From contig NZ_LJJC01000004.1 of the NCBI RefSeq assembly GCF_001420715.1, forward strand, positions 649,734 to 713,733: a DNA stretch of 64,000 nt, in the 5' to 3' direction. Made by a program: the position numbers and the translations under genes. Each line of letters begins with the position of its first letter. Positions within the stretch are counted from its first letter, which is position 1. The notes beneath the pieces are model-generated. The model ran no database searches and was not told the origin of the DNA. It saw only the letters and a list, made by a program, of their open reading frames with translations. Positions 25,657-34,457 of the stretch are shown piece by piece. Source of the stretch: Heyndrickxia shackletonii. GTDB taxonomy: Bacteria > Bacillota > Bacilli > Bacillales > Bacillaceae_C.

Positions 25657-25706
25657 TTTTAACAGTATTATAGACTACAGATATACATACGAAGGGATGA
25701 GCGAGA

Positions 25707-26567
25707 ATGACAGAAGGCTATGTTTCGGTAACTGGTGGAAAAGTTTATTATAAAAAAGTGGGAAACGGTGAAAAAACACCTGTGATTCTTTTGCACGGGG
25801 GACCAGGTGGGACACATGTTCCGTTCTTCAAACTGGAGGAACTGGGAGATGAGCGCCCTGTTATTTTTTATGATCAGCTTGGTTCCGGAAGATCGGACAA
25901 GCCGGATGATCTATCCTTGTGGCATGTGGAGCGGTTCGTGGAGGAGCTTGGTCAAATAAGGGAAGCACTAGGACTTTCACAGCTGCATATTTTAGGACAT
26001 TCATGGGGAACCATGCTTGCTGCTAGTTATTTATTAACAAAGCCAGAAGGGGTCAAAAGTGTCATCTTTTCAAGCCCTTGCTTAAGTGCACCAGAGTGGG
26101 AGCGAGATCAGGAAGTTCATTTAAAACAGCTTCCGCAGGATGTTCAGGATATTTTAGCAAAACATGAACGTGTAGGTACAACCGATTCAGAAGAATATAA
26201 AACGGCGATGAAGGAATTTAATAAACGGTTTGTATATCGCCTTGAATCCAAGCCAAAAGAAACGGAAACCGAATATGCAAAATCGAATGCAGTGGTTTAC
26301 AACACAATGTGGGGACCTTCTGAATTTTGTACAACCGGGAACCTGAAAAGCTTCGATGTAACGGACCGATTAAAGGAGATTCAGATTCCTGCCCTTTTTA
26401 CATGCGGCCGTTTTGACGAGGCTACACCAAGCACTGTAGAAGCCCAAAGCCGCAAGCTTCCGGGAGCGAGATTCCATGTATATGAAAACAGTGCTCACTT
26501 AGCTTACTTGGAAGAGCCGGAAGAATATATTCGGGTCGTAAGAGAATTCTTAGCCAGCGCAGATTAA
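25707..26567 (+). CDS. pip: proline iminopeptidase-type alpha/beta hydrolase
   Basis: A 286-aa cytoplasmic hydrolase of the S33 family. The oxyanion motif HGGPGG, nucleophile elbow GHSWGT, acid in CGRFDEATP and histidine in [10 protein letters not shown] are all present with the usual spacing. Family members release N-terminal proline or other small residues from peptides. ATG is preceded by AAGGGATGAG. The four-module repeat lies upstream and a repeat-derived hairpin ends the transcript. Confidence 0.9.
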   Translation: MTEGYVSVTGGKVYYKKVGNGEKTPVILLHGGPGGTHVPFFKLEELGDERPVIFYDQLGSGRSDKPDDLSLWHVERFVEELGQIREALGLSQLHILGHSWGTMLAASYLLTKPEGVKSVIFSSPCLSAPEWERDQEVHLKQLPQDVQDILAKHERVGTTDSEEYKTAMKEFNKRFVYRLESKPKETETEYAKSNAVVYNTMWGPSEFCTTGNLKSFDVTDRLKEIQIPALFTCGRFDEATPSTVEAQSRKLPGARFHVYENSAHLAYLEEPEEYIRVVREFLASAD

Positions 26568-26617
26568 CATGGCGCTGTGATGTTATGTATGAGGGTGAAA
26601 GAGCCCCGTTTTTTAAT

Positions 26618-26680
26618 AAGGTGTCAGGCACTCAAAATGGACAAAAGTGTTCATTTTAGTTATTGCCTGGCACCTTTTTG
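26618..26680 (+). repeat. GGTGTCAGGCACC repeat, inverted pair acting as terminator
   Basis: AAGGTGTCAGGCACT and ATTGCCTGGCACCTT are nearly inverse, with AAAATGGACA/TGTTCATTTT nested between them. The whole folds into one long hairpin followed by TTTTTGC, so it probably terminates the iminopeptidase transcript. This is a REPIN-like arrangement (two inverted repeats as one unit). Confidence 0.75.
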
Positions 26681-26747
26681 CATAAAAAGGCAATGAAATA
26701 ACCAACTTAATAAGTAAGTAGATTTATTTATGATTGAGTGGGTGGTT

Positions 26748-27212
26748 ATGAAACTTGCTTTTTTTATAGACGTGTGGATGATTGGGTTGATTTCCTTTTG
26801 TTTGTTAAAGAAGAAGCGAAATAAATTAGAAAATCTCTTTATTTTAATGATCGCAGAATTTGTTTTCTCATGCTACTATGCCATTCTTTATATAAATTTA
26901 GATGTATGGACCATTGGGAAGAGTGCGGAACTTTTTATCATTTTTCGATTATATGAGGTTTTACTAACTCCATTACTATTTTTGCTTTATTTTAATATGC
27001 TTCCAATGGTAAAGAAACAGTTAACGAAAATTTGCTTGACCGCCCTACTAATTGGAATTCTCCTTGGGGTTGAATGTTGGTTGGTATTATGGAATGTAAT
27101 TATTTATATCAACTGGCAAGCGTGGAAGTCACTGCTAGTTTTCGTTTTCACGACGGTCTTATTCGGCATTTTAATAAAATTGTTTCAATTTTTCGAAAAA
27201 AAGTTAGGTTAA
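26748..27212 (+). CDS. multi-pass membrane protein, CBO0543-like
   Basis: About 154 aa with four or five predicted membrane helices (LAFFIDVWMIGLISFCLL; LFIIFRLYEVLLTPLLFLLYF; LLVFVFTTVLFGILIKL). It resembles the uncharacterised CBO0543-type small membrane proteins of Bacillaceae, usually found in pairs. ATG at 26748 has GTGGGTGG before it, whereas the frame's first ATG at 26730 has none. A second protein of the same size and type follows 71 bp later. Confidence 0.65.
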   Translation: MKLAFFIDVWMIGLISFCLLKKKRNKLENLFILMIAEFVFSCYYAILYINLDVWTIGKSAELFIIFRLYEVLLTPLLFLLYFNMLPMVKKQLTKICLTALLIGILLGVECWLVLWNVIIYINWQAWKSLLVFVFTTVLFGILIKLFQFFEKKLG

Positions 27213-27283
27213 ACACTTCGTTTGGATAATTATTTTTATAAACACTGAATACCAATTCCATAAAAAGGGGTTGAAGAGAGAAA

Positions 27284-27775
27284 ATGCTGCCGCTTCCGCA
27301 AAAATTTGATGAAAATGAATGGTTTGTGATAATCGGAATTATCATATCGTATACTATTGTTTTTCTATTACCAAAGAGGTTCCCTATTAGCATCTCGATT
27401 CTGCTGATGATGTTTGGATCTACGGTAGCAAGGATTTCGGATCATCTTTTAGCTGCCCCAAGAGTGGATATGTATAATTTAATGGACACTCCTAAGTTCG
27501 ATCTTTTTGACCTTGTTTTATATCTTTTTTACGCCCCGTTCGCTTATCTTTTTATTTACTTTTTTGATAAATTCAGAATCAAAGGTTTTACAATCTTATT
27601 TTATATCATCGGTTGCACACTGGTTGGAACCATGTTTGAATGGCTAACCAAGCAATTCCATGTGTTCATCTATGAGGGGTGGCAATTAGCTTACTCTTTT
27701 ACTGTCTACTTCATCATTCAATCCCTAACGCTCCTTCTCTTTAAGTGGTGTCAGGCACCATCTGTAGACAATTAG
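27284..27775 (+). CDS. multi-pass membrane protein, CBO0543-like, tail from a repeat
   Basis: 163 aa with four to five helices (WFVIIGIIISYTIVFLLP; LFDLVLYLFYAPFAYLFIYF; SFTVYFIIQSLTLLLF). ATG lies behind GAAGAGAG. The last codons (KWCQAPSVDN, stop) are translated from a GGTGTCAGGCACC repeat copy, so the repeat has invaded the 3' end and replaced the native C terminus. It pairs with the preceding membrane gene. Function unknown. Confidence 0.7.
   Translation: MLPLPQKFDENEWFVIIGIIISYTIVFLLPKRFPISISILLMMFGSTVARISDHLLAAPRVDMYNLMDTPKFDLFDLVLYLFYAPFAYLFIYFFDKFRIKGFTILFYIIGCTLVGTMFEWLTKQFHVFIYEGWQLAYSFTVYFIIQSLTLLLFKWCQAPSVDN
27745..27770. repeat. GGTGTCAGGCACC repeat, copy inside a gene end
   Basis: GTGGTGTCAGGCACCATC followed by TGTAGACA encodes the final residues of the upstream membrane protein. 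The stretch 27776-28002 holds no other feature. Confidence 0.75.
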
Positions 27776-28002
27776 GAATATTGTCCTTGTGTGGAGGACA
27801 GTTTATTTTTATAGGATTTGAAATGGTATTTCCCTCCAAGTAATGCAAAACTAATTTTGGATAATAGATCCATATTAAAATTTTAATAAAATTAAGAAGG
27901 ATTTATACGAGATTAGTCGAATTGAGTAAGAAAGCCACGCATTAATTTCCTTTTCACCCCTACATCCCATTTTCCAGTTAAAAAAATAAAGGAGTGATTT
28001 AC

Positions 28003-28986
28003 TTGGTCCGTAAACGACGTTTTTGGTTTCCGGGGGCCAAATATCATATTACAAGTCGAGGCATTCGAAAAATGGACCTCTTTCTTGATGATCACGACCG
28101 CCTAGAATACCTTCACTTATTAACAGAGGTAAAACAACGTTACCCCTTTAAACTGCACACATATTGCCTCATGACTAATCATATTCACCTCCAAGTAGAA
28201 ACCATTGAACATTCACCAAGCGATATTATGAAGCATTTGCACACAAAATACGCCAAATATTTTAACAAGCGATATGATTATGACGGTCATGTCTTCCAAA
28301 GCAGATATGGTGATGAACTCATCGATACTCCTGAATATGAGCTGGAGGTCAGTAAATACATTCACTTAAACCCACTGAGGGCAAATATTGTCAAGCATCC
28401 AGAGGACTACCCATGGAGCAGTTACCGCACTTATCTCCTCGGTGAGAAAAACCCGCTGATTACGACGGAAAAAATCTTCTCTTATTTTTACCCTCCCCTT
28501 GCTGAAAACTATAAAAGCTATTTAAACACCAATTATTCTAGACTGACATTTTTCCCGAATGGAAAATTAAATACTGCTATGACGAGTACCGATCCCCTAT
28601 TATCAATTCAGCAAAGGGTGGTGATGAATATGGCATCAACTGTATACAGCTTTGCGATTTCCGGTATTGATGGATATGTGGTGGAGGTCGAAACAGAAAC
28701 ATTAATCGGCCTTCCATCTGTATCGATTGTTGGTTTAGGGGATAAAGCGGTGAAGGAGGCGAAGGAGCGATTGGAGGTGGCGATAAGGCATGCTAATTAT
28801 CTGTTTCCTCCTCAGAAAGTAGTATTCAATCTTGCCCCTTCTGATATGAAAAAAGCAGGTACTCACTTCGACTTGGCAATGGCAATAGGCCTTTTAATTA
28901 GAACGAACCAGATTCAAGTACCCTCTTTGCAAAAGGTTGGTTTTATTGGGGAGCTTTCATTAAATTCAACTATTCGTCCTGTATAG
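28003..28986 (+). CDS. REP-associated tyrosine transposase (RAYT), frame running into comM
   Basis: Residues 1 to about 205 form a Y1 HUH transposase of the RAYT type. They show FPGAKYHITSRGIRK at the start, the metal-binding HUH motif in LMTNHIHLQVE, a RYDYDGHVFQSRY segment, and the presumed catalytic tyrosine in VSKYIHLNPLRANIV. The start is TTG at 28003, eight bases behind AAAGGAG; the earlier GTG at 27994 lies in that site. No stop codon separates it from the comM fragment at 28630, so the frame continues through comM residues until TAG at 28984. Known RAYTs mobilise short palindromic repeats, and the nearby GGTGTCAGGCACC hairpins are obvious candidates. Whether a fusion protein is made is unclear. 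Confidence 0.85.
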   Translation: MVRKRRFWFPGAKYHITSRGIRKMDLFLDDHDRLEYLHLLTEVKQRYPFKLHTYCLMTNHIHLQVETIEHSPSDIMKHLHTKYAKYFNKRYDYDGHVFQSRYGDELIDTPEYELEVSKYIHLNPLRANIVKHPEDYPWSSYRTYLLGEKNPLITTEKIFSYFYPPLAENYKSYLNTNYSRLTFFPNGKLNTAMTSTDPLLSIQQRVVMNMASTVYSFAISGIDGYVVEVETETLIGLPSVSIVGLGDKAVKEAKERLEVAIRHANYLFPPQKVVFNLAPSDMKKAGTHFDLAMAIGLLIRTNQIQVPSLQKVGFIGELSLNSTIRPV

Positions 28987-30163
28987 GGAGTGCTTCCGAT
29001 GGTTATGAAGGCAAAGGAAGCAAGAATAACAAAATTATTCGTGGCTCGGGAAAATGTTGCGGAAGCTAGATTAGTAAAAGGAATAGAAGTAGTTGGGTGT
29101 GAAAAGCTGCAGGATGTTATTCAATTTTTAAACGGTGGTCAGCAAATATGTTCCGTTAATGATGAAAATAGCAGTGAGGACCTACCATTTTATAAAGACT
29201 TGGATTTTAAGGATGTAAAAGGGCAATCCCTTCTGATAGAATTTTTAGCCATTGCTGCGGCTGGCGGCCATAATTTTTTTGATGATTGGCCCACCTGGAG
29301 CTGGTAAATCAATGATTGCAAAAAGAATTCCAAGCATATTACCGAATATGACAGAAGAAGAGTCTTTAGAGGTAATGAAGATTTACAGTGTAGCAAATTT
29401 GTTAAAAACAAAATGTGCCCTTTTAACAGAGAGACCGTTTCGTGCACCGCATCATAATGCGTCAACAAATTCGTTAATTGGTGGAGGGACTTATGCCCGT
29501 CCAGGAGAAATTTCCCTTGCTCATAATGGCGTCTTATTTTTAGACGAAATGGGAGAGTTTAGTAGGAAGTCACTAGATTCTTTGCGGCAGCCACTAGAAG
29601 ATAAAAGTGTGACGATTACAAGAGTATGGGGTTCCAACACTTATCCTGCAAACTTTATGTTAGTAGGTGCTATGAACCCTTGCCCCTGTGGTTATTTTGG
29701 ACAGGAAAAATGTAGATGTACCGATTATGAAATTTTAAAATACCGGCAGAAATTATCAGGACCAATCATGGATAGAATGGATATTCAAAAATATGTCGGA
29801 ATCGTGGATTTTTTTGATGAGGATTTACAAGGGAAAAGTTCAAGAGATATAAGAATAGTAATGGAAAAGGCTCGCAAATTACAGCAAGAGCGCTTTCGGG
29901 ATGTACCTTCTATTAATTGCAACGCTCAGATGACACCTGCACACATTGATAGATTTTGCCGTTTAGATAGTGGAACGATCAGTCTGTTGCGGGTTGCGGC
30001 TGAACGCTTTCAATATATTGGCAGGGCAATTCACAAATACATTAAAATTGCCCGAACAATTGCAGATATGGAAGAAAGTGAGGATATTCGCTATGAACAT
30101 ATGAGAAAAAGCTTATTAAGCCGTGACTTGGAAAAGGATAAATTGGCGTTCATAAGGAGGTGA
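28630..30163 (+). pseudogene. comM: comM/yifB Mg-chelatase-like helicase, broken
   Basis: A ComM-family AAA+ protein, which in naturally competent bacteria drives branch migration of incoming DNA. ATG at 28630 behind GGGTGGTG starts MASTVYSFAISGIDGYVVEV. Two lesions are seen: TAG at 28984 where the family has a residue in RPV-x-GVLPM, and a +1 shift at 29274-29280, where seven T instead of six separate GGHNF from LMIGPPGAGKS. The last open part (to 30163) keeps Walker A, the RPFRAPHHNAS motif, Walker B VLFLDEMGE and the cysteine motif NPCPCGYFG. The nonsense codon argues for real decay rather than only a base-calling error. Confidence 0.85.
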
Positions 30164-30173
30164 AACAATCTAT

Positions 30174-31235
30174 ATGAAGGTATATTGGATTTGGTTAAGT
30201 ATACTGCCACATGTCGGCCCCGTTTTTCAAAAAAGACTGATTAAATACTTTCGATCACCGTTGTCGGTTTACAAGGCAGCTAGGGAAGAACTTGAGGCGG
30301 TAAAAGGACTTAATAAAAGGGTTATTTCCTCTGTATTAAACAATCGTTCTCTAAAAGATGCTGAAACGATTGCTGAAAAAGCAATAAAACAGGGGATTGG
30401 GTTACTTTCCTTCGATGATCCTTTATATCCAACTTCTGCTAAAATATGTCCAGAGTCTCCTGTGCTTTTATTTTATAAAGGGCATCTGAGACCATTTGAA
30501 CACTCGATTGCCGTTGTTGGCTCAAGAAGATGTACAGCGTATGGAAGAAAGGTTGCGGAGGAAATAGGAAAGCAATTGGCAGGATTACATATTCCCGTTG
30601 TCAGTGGTCTTGCAAAAGGCATTGATAGTTATGCACATGCATCTTGCGTTCAACATGGGGGTACGGCAATCGCATTTCTTGCCGGTGGCGTGGATGTTTG
30701 TTACCCAAAGGAGCATTTCCGACTTTACCATGAAATTCTTGAAGCCGATGGTGCCATCCTTTCGCAATATCCACCGGGTACTTTACCAAAACCACCGTTT
30801 TTTCTGAGGCGTAATGCCCTTATTAGTGCCTGGTCTACAGAGCTAGTCGTGGTGGAAGCAGGGATGAGGAGTGGAGCTCTTTGGACCGAGAAATTTGCTG
30901 TTGGTCAAGGGAAAAAAATATATGCTGTTCCAAGCTATATTCATGTGCCAGAAGGTGTTGGAACAAATCAATTGCTTGCTCAAGGGGTGGAACCTTATCT
31001 GGGAATAAACAGCCTCGAAGCTATTCGCGATCTTAAAATGGAGTGCGAGCCGCCTAAAGAGCATGAACAATATAACCAAATATTATCCACACTTTCCGAA
31101 TCATCTAACCCCCATACAATCTCCAGTTTGTCGGAACTCCTGAAAATAAATGAGCAATTATTAATGAATGAACTTTTTGATCTTGAATTGAATGGAAGAA
31201 TTATTATACGCGGGAATGTAGTGAAAAAAGTATAA
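30174..31235 (+). CDS. dprA: DprA-like DNA processing protein
   Basis: A 353-aa protein of the DprA/Smf family, which loads RecA on single-stranded DNA during transformation. An N-terminal SAM-like part (residues 1-60) is followed by the Rossmann domain with VVGSRRCTAYGRKVAEEIG, SGLAKGIDSYAHAS and FLAGGVDVCYPKEH. It is diverged from housekeeping DprA: the usual RNRxI motif reads RRNALISAWS and SGSLITA reads SGALWTEKF. It also sits after a comM-like gene rather than beside topA, so I regard it as a paralog. A winged-helix-like C terminus (SSLSELLKINEQLLMNELF) is present. A ribosome site AAGGAGGTG precedes it by about 12 bp. Confidence 0.85.
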   Translation: MKVYWIWLSILPHVGPVFQKRLIKYFRSPLSVYKAAREELEAVKGLNKRVISSVLNNRSLKDAETIAEKAIKQGIGLLSFDDPLYPTSAKICPESPVLLFYKGHLRPFEHSIAVVGSRRCTAYGRKVAEEIGKQLAGLHIPVVSGLAKGIDSYAHASCVQHGGTAIAFLAGGVDVCYPKEHFRLYHEILEADGAILSQYPPGTLPKPPFFLRRNALISAWSTELVVVEAGMRSGALWTEKFAVGQGKKIYAVPSYIHVPEGVGTNQLLAQGVEPYLGINSLEAIRDLKMECEPPKEHEQYNQILSTLSESSNPHTISSLSELLKINEQLLMNELFDLELNGRIIIRGNVVKKV

Positions 31236-31251
31236 TTCCATGTGCTTGAAG

Positions 31252-31306
31252 TGTCCACCAGATGTGGACACTTTTGCGTTTTGTCCACGAGTGGTGCCTG
31301 ACACCC
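31252..31306 (+). repeat. GGTGTCAGGCACC repeat copy with terminator hairpin
   Basis: GTGTCCAC/GTGGACAC forms a stem followed by TTTTG, which can terminate the dprA transcript. TGTCCACGAGTGGTGCCTGA (31283) then completes a copy in inverse orientation. Confidence 0.75.
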
Positions 31307-31354
31307 GTTGCAAACGTTTTCAGAAATTTTTTTATCTTTCGAGTAACGAAGGGG

Positions 31355-31383
31355 TTGACATGCGTTAACAATATCAATAGAAT
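31355..31383 (+). promoter_or_regulatory. sigma-A promoter of the permease gene
   Basis: TTGACA (31355-31360), 17-nt spacer, TAGAAT (31378-31383), about 105 bp upstream of the start codon. The long leader shows no recognised riboswitch. Confidence 0.65.
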
Positions 31384-31488
31384 TGATTGTAATTTCCAAA
31401 TTATTTATCAATTCAGAGAATGTTGCGAGAATACTTTTTTATTGGTATGTCCCGTTGCTTCAAGACAAGACATTTAGGAGGGATTTAG

Positions 31489-32652
31489 ATGCTTAATGAG
31501 CCTATCGTTGCAAGCGTCGTCGTGTTAGCACTAGTAATGATTGGAGAAGTTATTTCTATTGTTAGTCGGGCAAGAGTTCCAATGCTATTCGTTGTTTTTT
31601 TAGGTTATTTACTTTCCCTTTGGGCAGGTATTATTCCTACCAATCTGACGGACAAGACCCCATTAACCGTTTTTGGAGGGCTTATGATAGCACCGCTTAT
31701 TGTACATATGGGGACACTCATTCCGTTAAAAACATTAAAAGCACAATATAAATCTGTTATTATTGCGATTATCGGTATTATATTTGCTACTATTCTTATT
31801 CTTGCCATTGCAACTCCGATACTAGGTTATAAGACGGCAGCTTCGGGAATCGGGCCGTTAACTGGTGGAATTATCGCATTTGTTATTACATCAGAAAAAT
31901 TAAAAGCAATCGGTATGACATCTATTATTGTTATTCCTGCACTTATATTAGCTTTACAAAGTATCCTTGGCTTGCCGCTCGCTTCCAATTTTTTAAGAAA
32001 GTATGGTGTGAAGCTGCGCGACTCACACAATATCGATGGGGAAGCAGCAAATGAAGTAGCGGCTGCAGCAGCAGAAACCTCTAAATCATGGATTCCGGAA
32101 AAATATGCAACCTCCGCAGTGCTAATTTTTCAATTATTTTTAGGTGGTGCTATAGCTGTTTTACTGGGAAAATGGACAGGCATTCATTACAGCCTATGGT
32201 CACTTGTTATCGGTTTTATTGGAATAAAAATTGGATTTTACCGAGAGAACATGATGCAAAGAGCCAATGCGTTCGGCATTGCAAATGCTGCACTGATTGT
32301 TGTATTATTACCATCTCTGAATTCCGTAACCTTTGATGTATTTTTACGTAATTTACCTGCAGTACTGCTTATTCTTGCAGTAGGGGCATTTGGTATTATT
32401 ATTGGGGGTATTGTAGGATCAAAAATTTTCAAATGGGATAAATTCCTTGGCATCCCTGTTGCTTTAACAGCCCTATTCGGATTCCCGGGAGACTATATGA
32501 TCTGCCAAGAAATCAGCCGTTCCCTGGCTCGCAATAAAAAAGAGGAAGAATGGTTGTTTTCTCAGTTGCTTACCCCTTTATTAATAGGTGGTTTTACAAC
32601 AGTAACAGTAGCGTCGGTTGTGTTAGCAAGTGTATTAATGAAGACATTATAA
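31489..32652 (+). CDS. multi-pass membrane transporter of unknown substrate
   Basis: A 387-aa protein with about ten hydrophobic segments and glycine-rich half-helices (SGIGPLTGGIIAFVITSEKLKA... and GIIIGGIVGSKIFKW) near the middle and end, as in secondary carriers with inverted repeats. The N-terminal and C-terminal halves look alike in layout. I do not assign the substrate; a GltS- or CitMHS-like organic-anion carrier is a reasonable guess only. ATG is behind TAGGAGGG. The convergent amidohydrolase gene could supply or use its substrate. Confidence 0.65.
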   Translation: MLNEPIVASVVVLALVMIGEVISIVSRARVPMLFVVFLGYLLSLWAGIIPTNLTDKTPLTVFGGLMIAPLIVHMGTLIPLKTLKAQYKSVIIAIIGIIFATILILAIATPILGYKTAASGIGPLTGGIIAFVITSEKLKAIGMTSIIVIPALILALQSILGLPLASNFLRKYGVKLRDSHNIDGEAANEVAAAAAETSKSWIPEKYATSAVLIFQLFLGGAIAVLLGKWTGIHYSLWSLVIGFIGIKIGFYRENMMQRANAFGIANAALIVVLLPSLNSVTFDVFLRNLPAVLLILAVGAFGIIIGGIVGSKIFKWDKFLGIPVALTALFGFPGDYMICQEISRSLARNKKEEEWLFSQLLTPLLIGGFTTVTVASVVLASVLMKTL

Positions 32653-32655
32653 AAT

Positions 32656-32702
32656 AAAAATCCCTCCTGTGGAAAGCGGACGCTGACATGGGAAGGATTT
32701 TT
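32656..32702 (+). terminator. terminator of the transporter gene
   Basis: AAAAATCC pairs with GGATTTTT around a 31-nt region and is followed by more T. Confidence 0.65.
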
Positions 32703-32736
32703 TTTGCTTGGAAGTGATAATGGAACAATCAAAATG

Positions 32737-32917
32737 GCGGACACAGAATCCGTTATTTCGACAAAATGGCCATAATTTCAGGTCTAAGCGGACTCACAGT
32801 ACGCTATTGGTATAAAAACATAAGGAAATCAACGTATTTTTGCATAATAACGGAACCAGGGTCCGCAAACATTGCGAAATCTCCCGTTTTGTCACATATA
32901 ACGGAACTGGTGTCCGG
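32737..32917. repeat. four-module palindromic element, copy 3
   Basis: Modules at 32737-32756, 32788-32807, 32847-32866 and 32898-32917, again two as GCGGAC...CG(T/C)TAT and two as ATAACGGA...TCCGS. Offsets 0, 51, 110 and 161 equal those of 25476-25656, although linker sequences differ. Module 1 can pair with 4, and 2 with 3. It lies between two convergent genes. Confidence 0.8.
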
Positions 32918-32975
32918 TAAACTATAGCACTCCATGAAAATGACCAAATCACCTGGGTGATTTGGCCATTGAAAA

Positions 32976-34244
32976 TTATTGAGTAACTAAATTAGTGTTT
33001 GCCACTCGTAAATCCTTTACTACTTTCCCATCTTTTACAACGGTAACGATATTGTCTTGATTTTCAAGAGCGGCGATATCAGCTAATGGGTTAGCCTTCG
33101 TGATGACTAGATCGGCTAATTTTCCTTCTTCGACAGTTCCTAATTTATCTTCCCAGCCAAGGCATTCAGCGGCAACCTTTGTTGTTGCAACAAGGGATTC
33201 CATTGGGCTCATACCAATGCCGCACATTAGGTTCAATTCACGAAGATTGGTTCCGTGAGGCATAACCCCTGCGTCTGTACCCATTGCAATTTTAACTCCT
33301 GCTTTGTATGCCTTCGCAACACTTTCATGGTGGATATCCACCACTTCCAATGCTTTTTGAATAGCATGTGCCGGCATATTATTACTGTTTTTCCCTTGCT
33401 CTAAAACGGCTACTGGTGCAAGTAAGGTTGGCACTAGGTAAGTTCCATGTTTCAGCATTAACTCAATCGCTTCATCATCCAGGTAAATACCGTGTTCAAT
33501 AGAATGAATGCCTGCACGTACGGCATTTTTGACTCCTTCTGCACCTTGGGCATGAGCCATTACTTTTATACCGCGGCGGAATCTTGCTTCTTCCACCATT
33601 ATACTTAACTCTTCGAAGGAGAACTGAGTAAACTCCGGATGATCTGTCGGGCTCATTACCCCGCCAGTTGCATGAACTTTAATGATATCAGCACCGGCTC
33701 TTAGCATTTCCCTTACTCGTTGGCGAACTTGTTCGGGGCCGTCACAGAGTCCGCTTGGCATACCAGGATAGGTAGGTCTAGTAGTATCAATTCCGGATCT
33801 TGTCCAACTGTCACCATGGCCGCCAGTAATCGTTAGCGGGTTAATACTAACTTGCATTCTCGGTCCAAGCACAAGGCCATTTTCAATAGCTTGCTTTACA
33901 CCTACATCTGTAAAGCCGGCATCACGCACAGAAGTAATCCCTGCATTCACTGTTTTCTTCATATACTCGATTGCTTGGTAAAAATGATAGGAGAATGGAG
34001 TGGAAACTGTTTTTTCAAGATTAGAAAACTCCATCATCATATGAACATGTGTATCAAATAGTCCAGGCAGGATATAACCATTCTCTGCATCTAGTATTTC
34101 TACTTCTTCGTCTGGAAGGCGAATCTCATTTGCTCTGCCTACTTGTTTGATTTTGTTGTCTTTTAGTAAAACTGCAGCATCCTGAATCGGCTCTCCGCCA
34201 TTTCCATCGATTAGTGTTCCGTTTTTTACAAGTACGTAAGTCAT
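32976..34244 (-). CDS. amidohydrolase family protein (COG1228, prolidase/imidazolonepropionase-like)
   Basis: A 422-aa metal-dependent hydrolase of the TIM-barrel amidohydrolase superfamily. The visible ligands are HVHMM after PGLFD, the likely carbamylated lysine in DIIKVHATGGV, histidines in VMAHAQGAEG and HSIEHGIYL, and the aspartate in MGTDAGVMPHG. This matches the group that cleaves dipeptides with proline or N-acyl amino acids, with no signal peptide. The substrate is not certain. ATG has AAGGAAGGGA upstream. The 3' end is flanked by a hairpin AAATCACC/GGTGATTT (32945-32962). It is convergent with the transporter. Confidence 0.85.
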   Translation of the reverse strand: MTYVLVKNGTLIDGNGGEPIQDAAVLLKDNKIKQVGRANEIRLPDEEVEILDAENGYILPGLFDTHVHMMMEFSNLEKTVSTPFSYHFYQAIEYMKKTVNAGITSVRDAGFTDVGVKQAIENGLVLGPRMQVSINPLTITGGHGDSWTRSGIDTTRPTYPGMPSGLCDGPEQVRQRVREMLRAGADIIKVHATGGVMSPTDHPEFTQFSFEELSIMVEEARFRRGIKVMAHAQGAEGVKNAVRAGIHSIEHGIYLDDEAIELMLKHGTYLVPTLLAPVAVLEQGKNSNNMPAHAIQKALEVVDIHHESVAKAYKAGVKIAMGTDAGVMPHGTNLRELNLMCGIGMSPMESLVATTKVAAECLGWEDKLGTVEEGKLADLVITKANPLADIAALENQDNIVTVVKDGKVVKDLRVANTNLVTQ

Positions 34245-34407
34245 GTGAGTATCCCTTCCTTTTTGTGTGTTTATTCTTTCAATTACTAATATTCAATGTA
34301 ATTCAGCGGATATCCTGCAAAAAAAACAACATTTCTTTCGGAAATCTAAATATTTTTTTAATCATGTAAAGGGTAAAAGTGGTGCAATCTGTCCCATTTC
34401 GGAACAC

Positions 34408-34436
34408 AAAAAAGGACTGGCGCTTGCCAATCCTTT
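34408..34436 (-). terminator. terminator of the propeller lipoprotein gene
   Basis: The minus-strand stem AAAAGGATTGGC/GCCAGTCCTTTTT has a 4-nt loop and is followed by TG-rich sequence. Confidence 0.75.
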
Positions 34437-34457
34437 TGCGGTGACTTTCCGTTAACC

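Noticed and set aside
31384-31488. Possible riboswitch in the permease leader
   Set aside because: No conserved riboswitch core or convincing terminator/antiterminator pair was found by eye.
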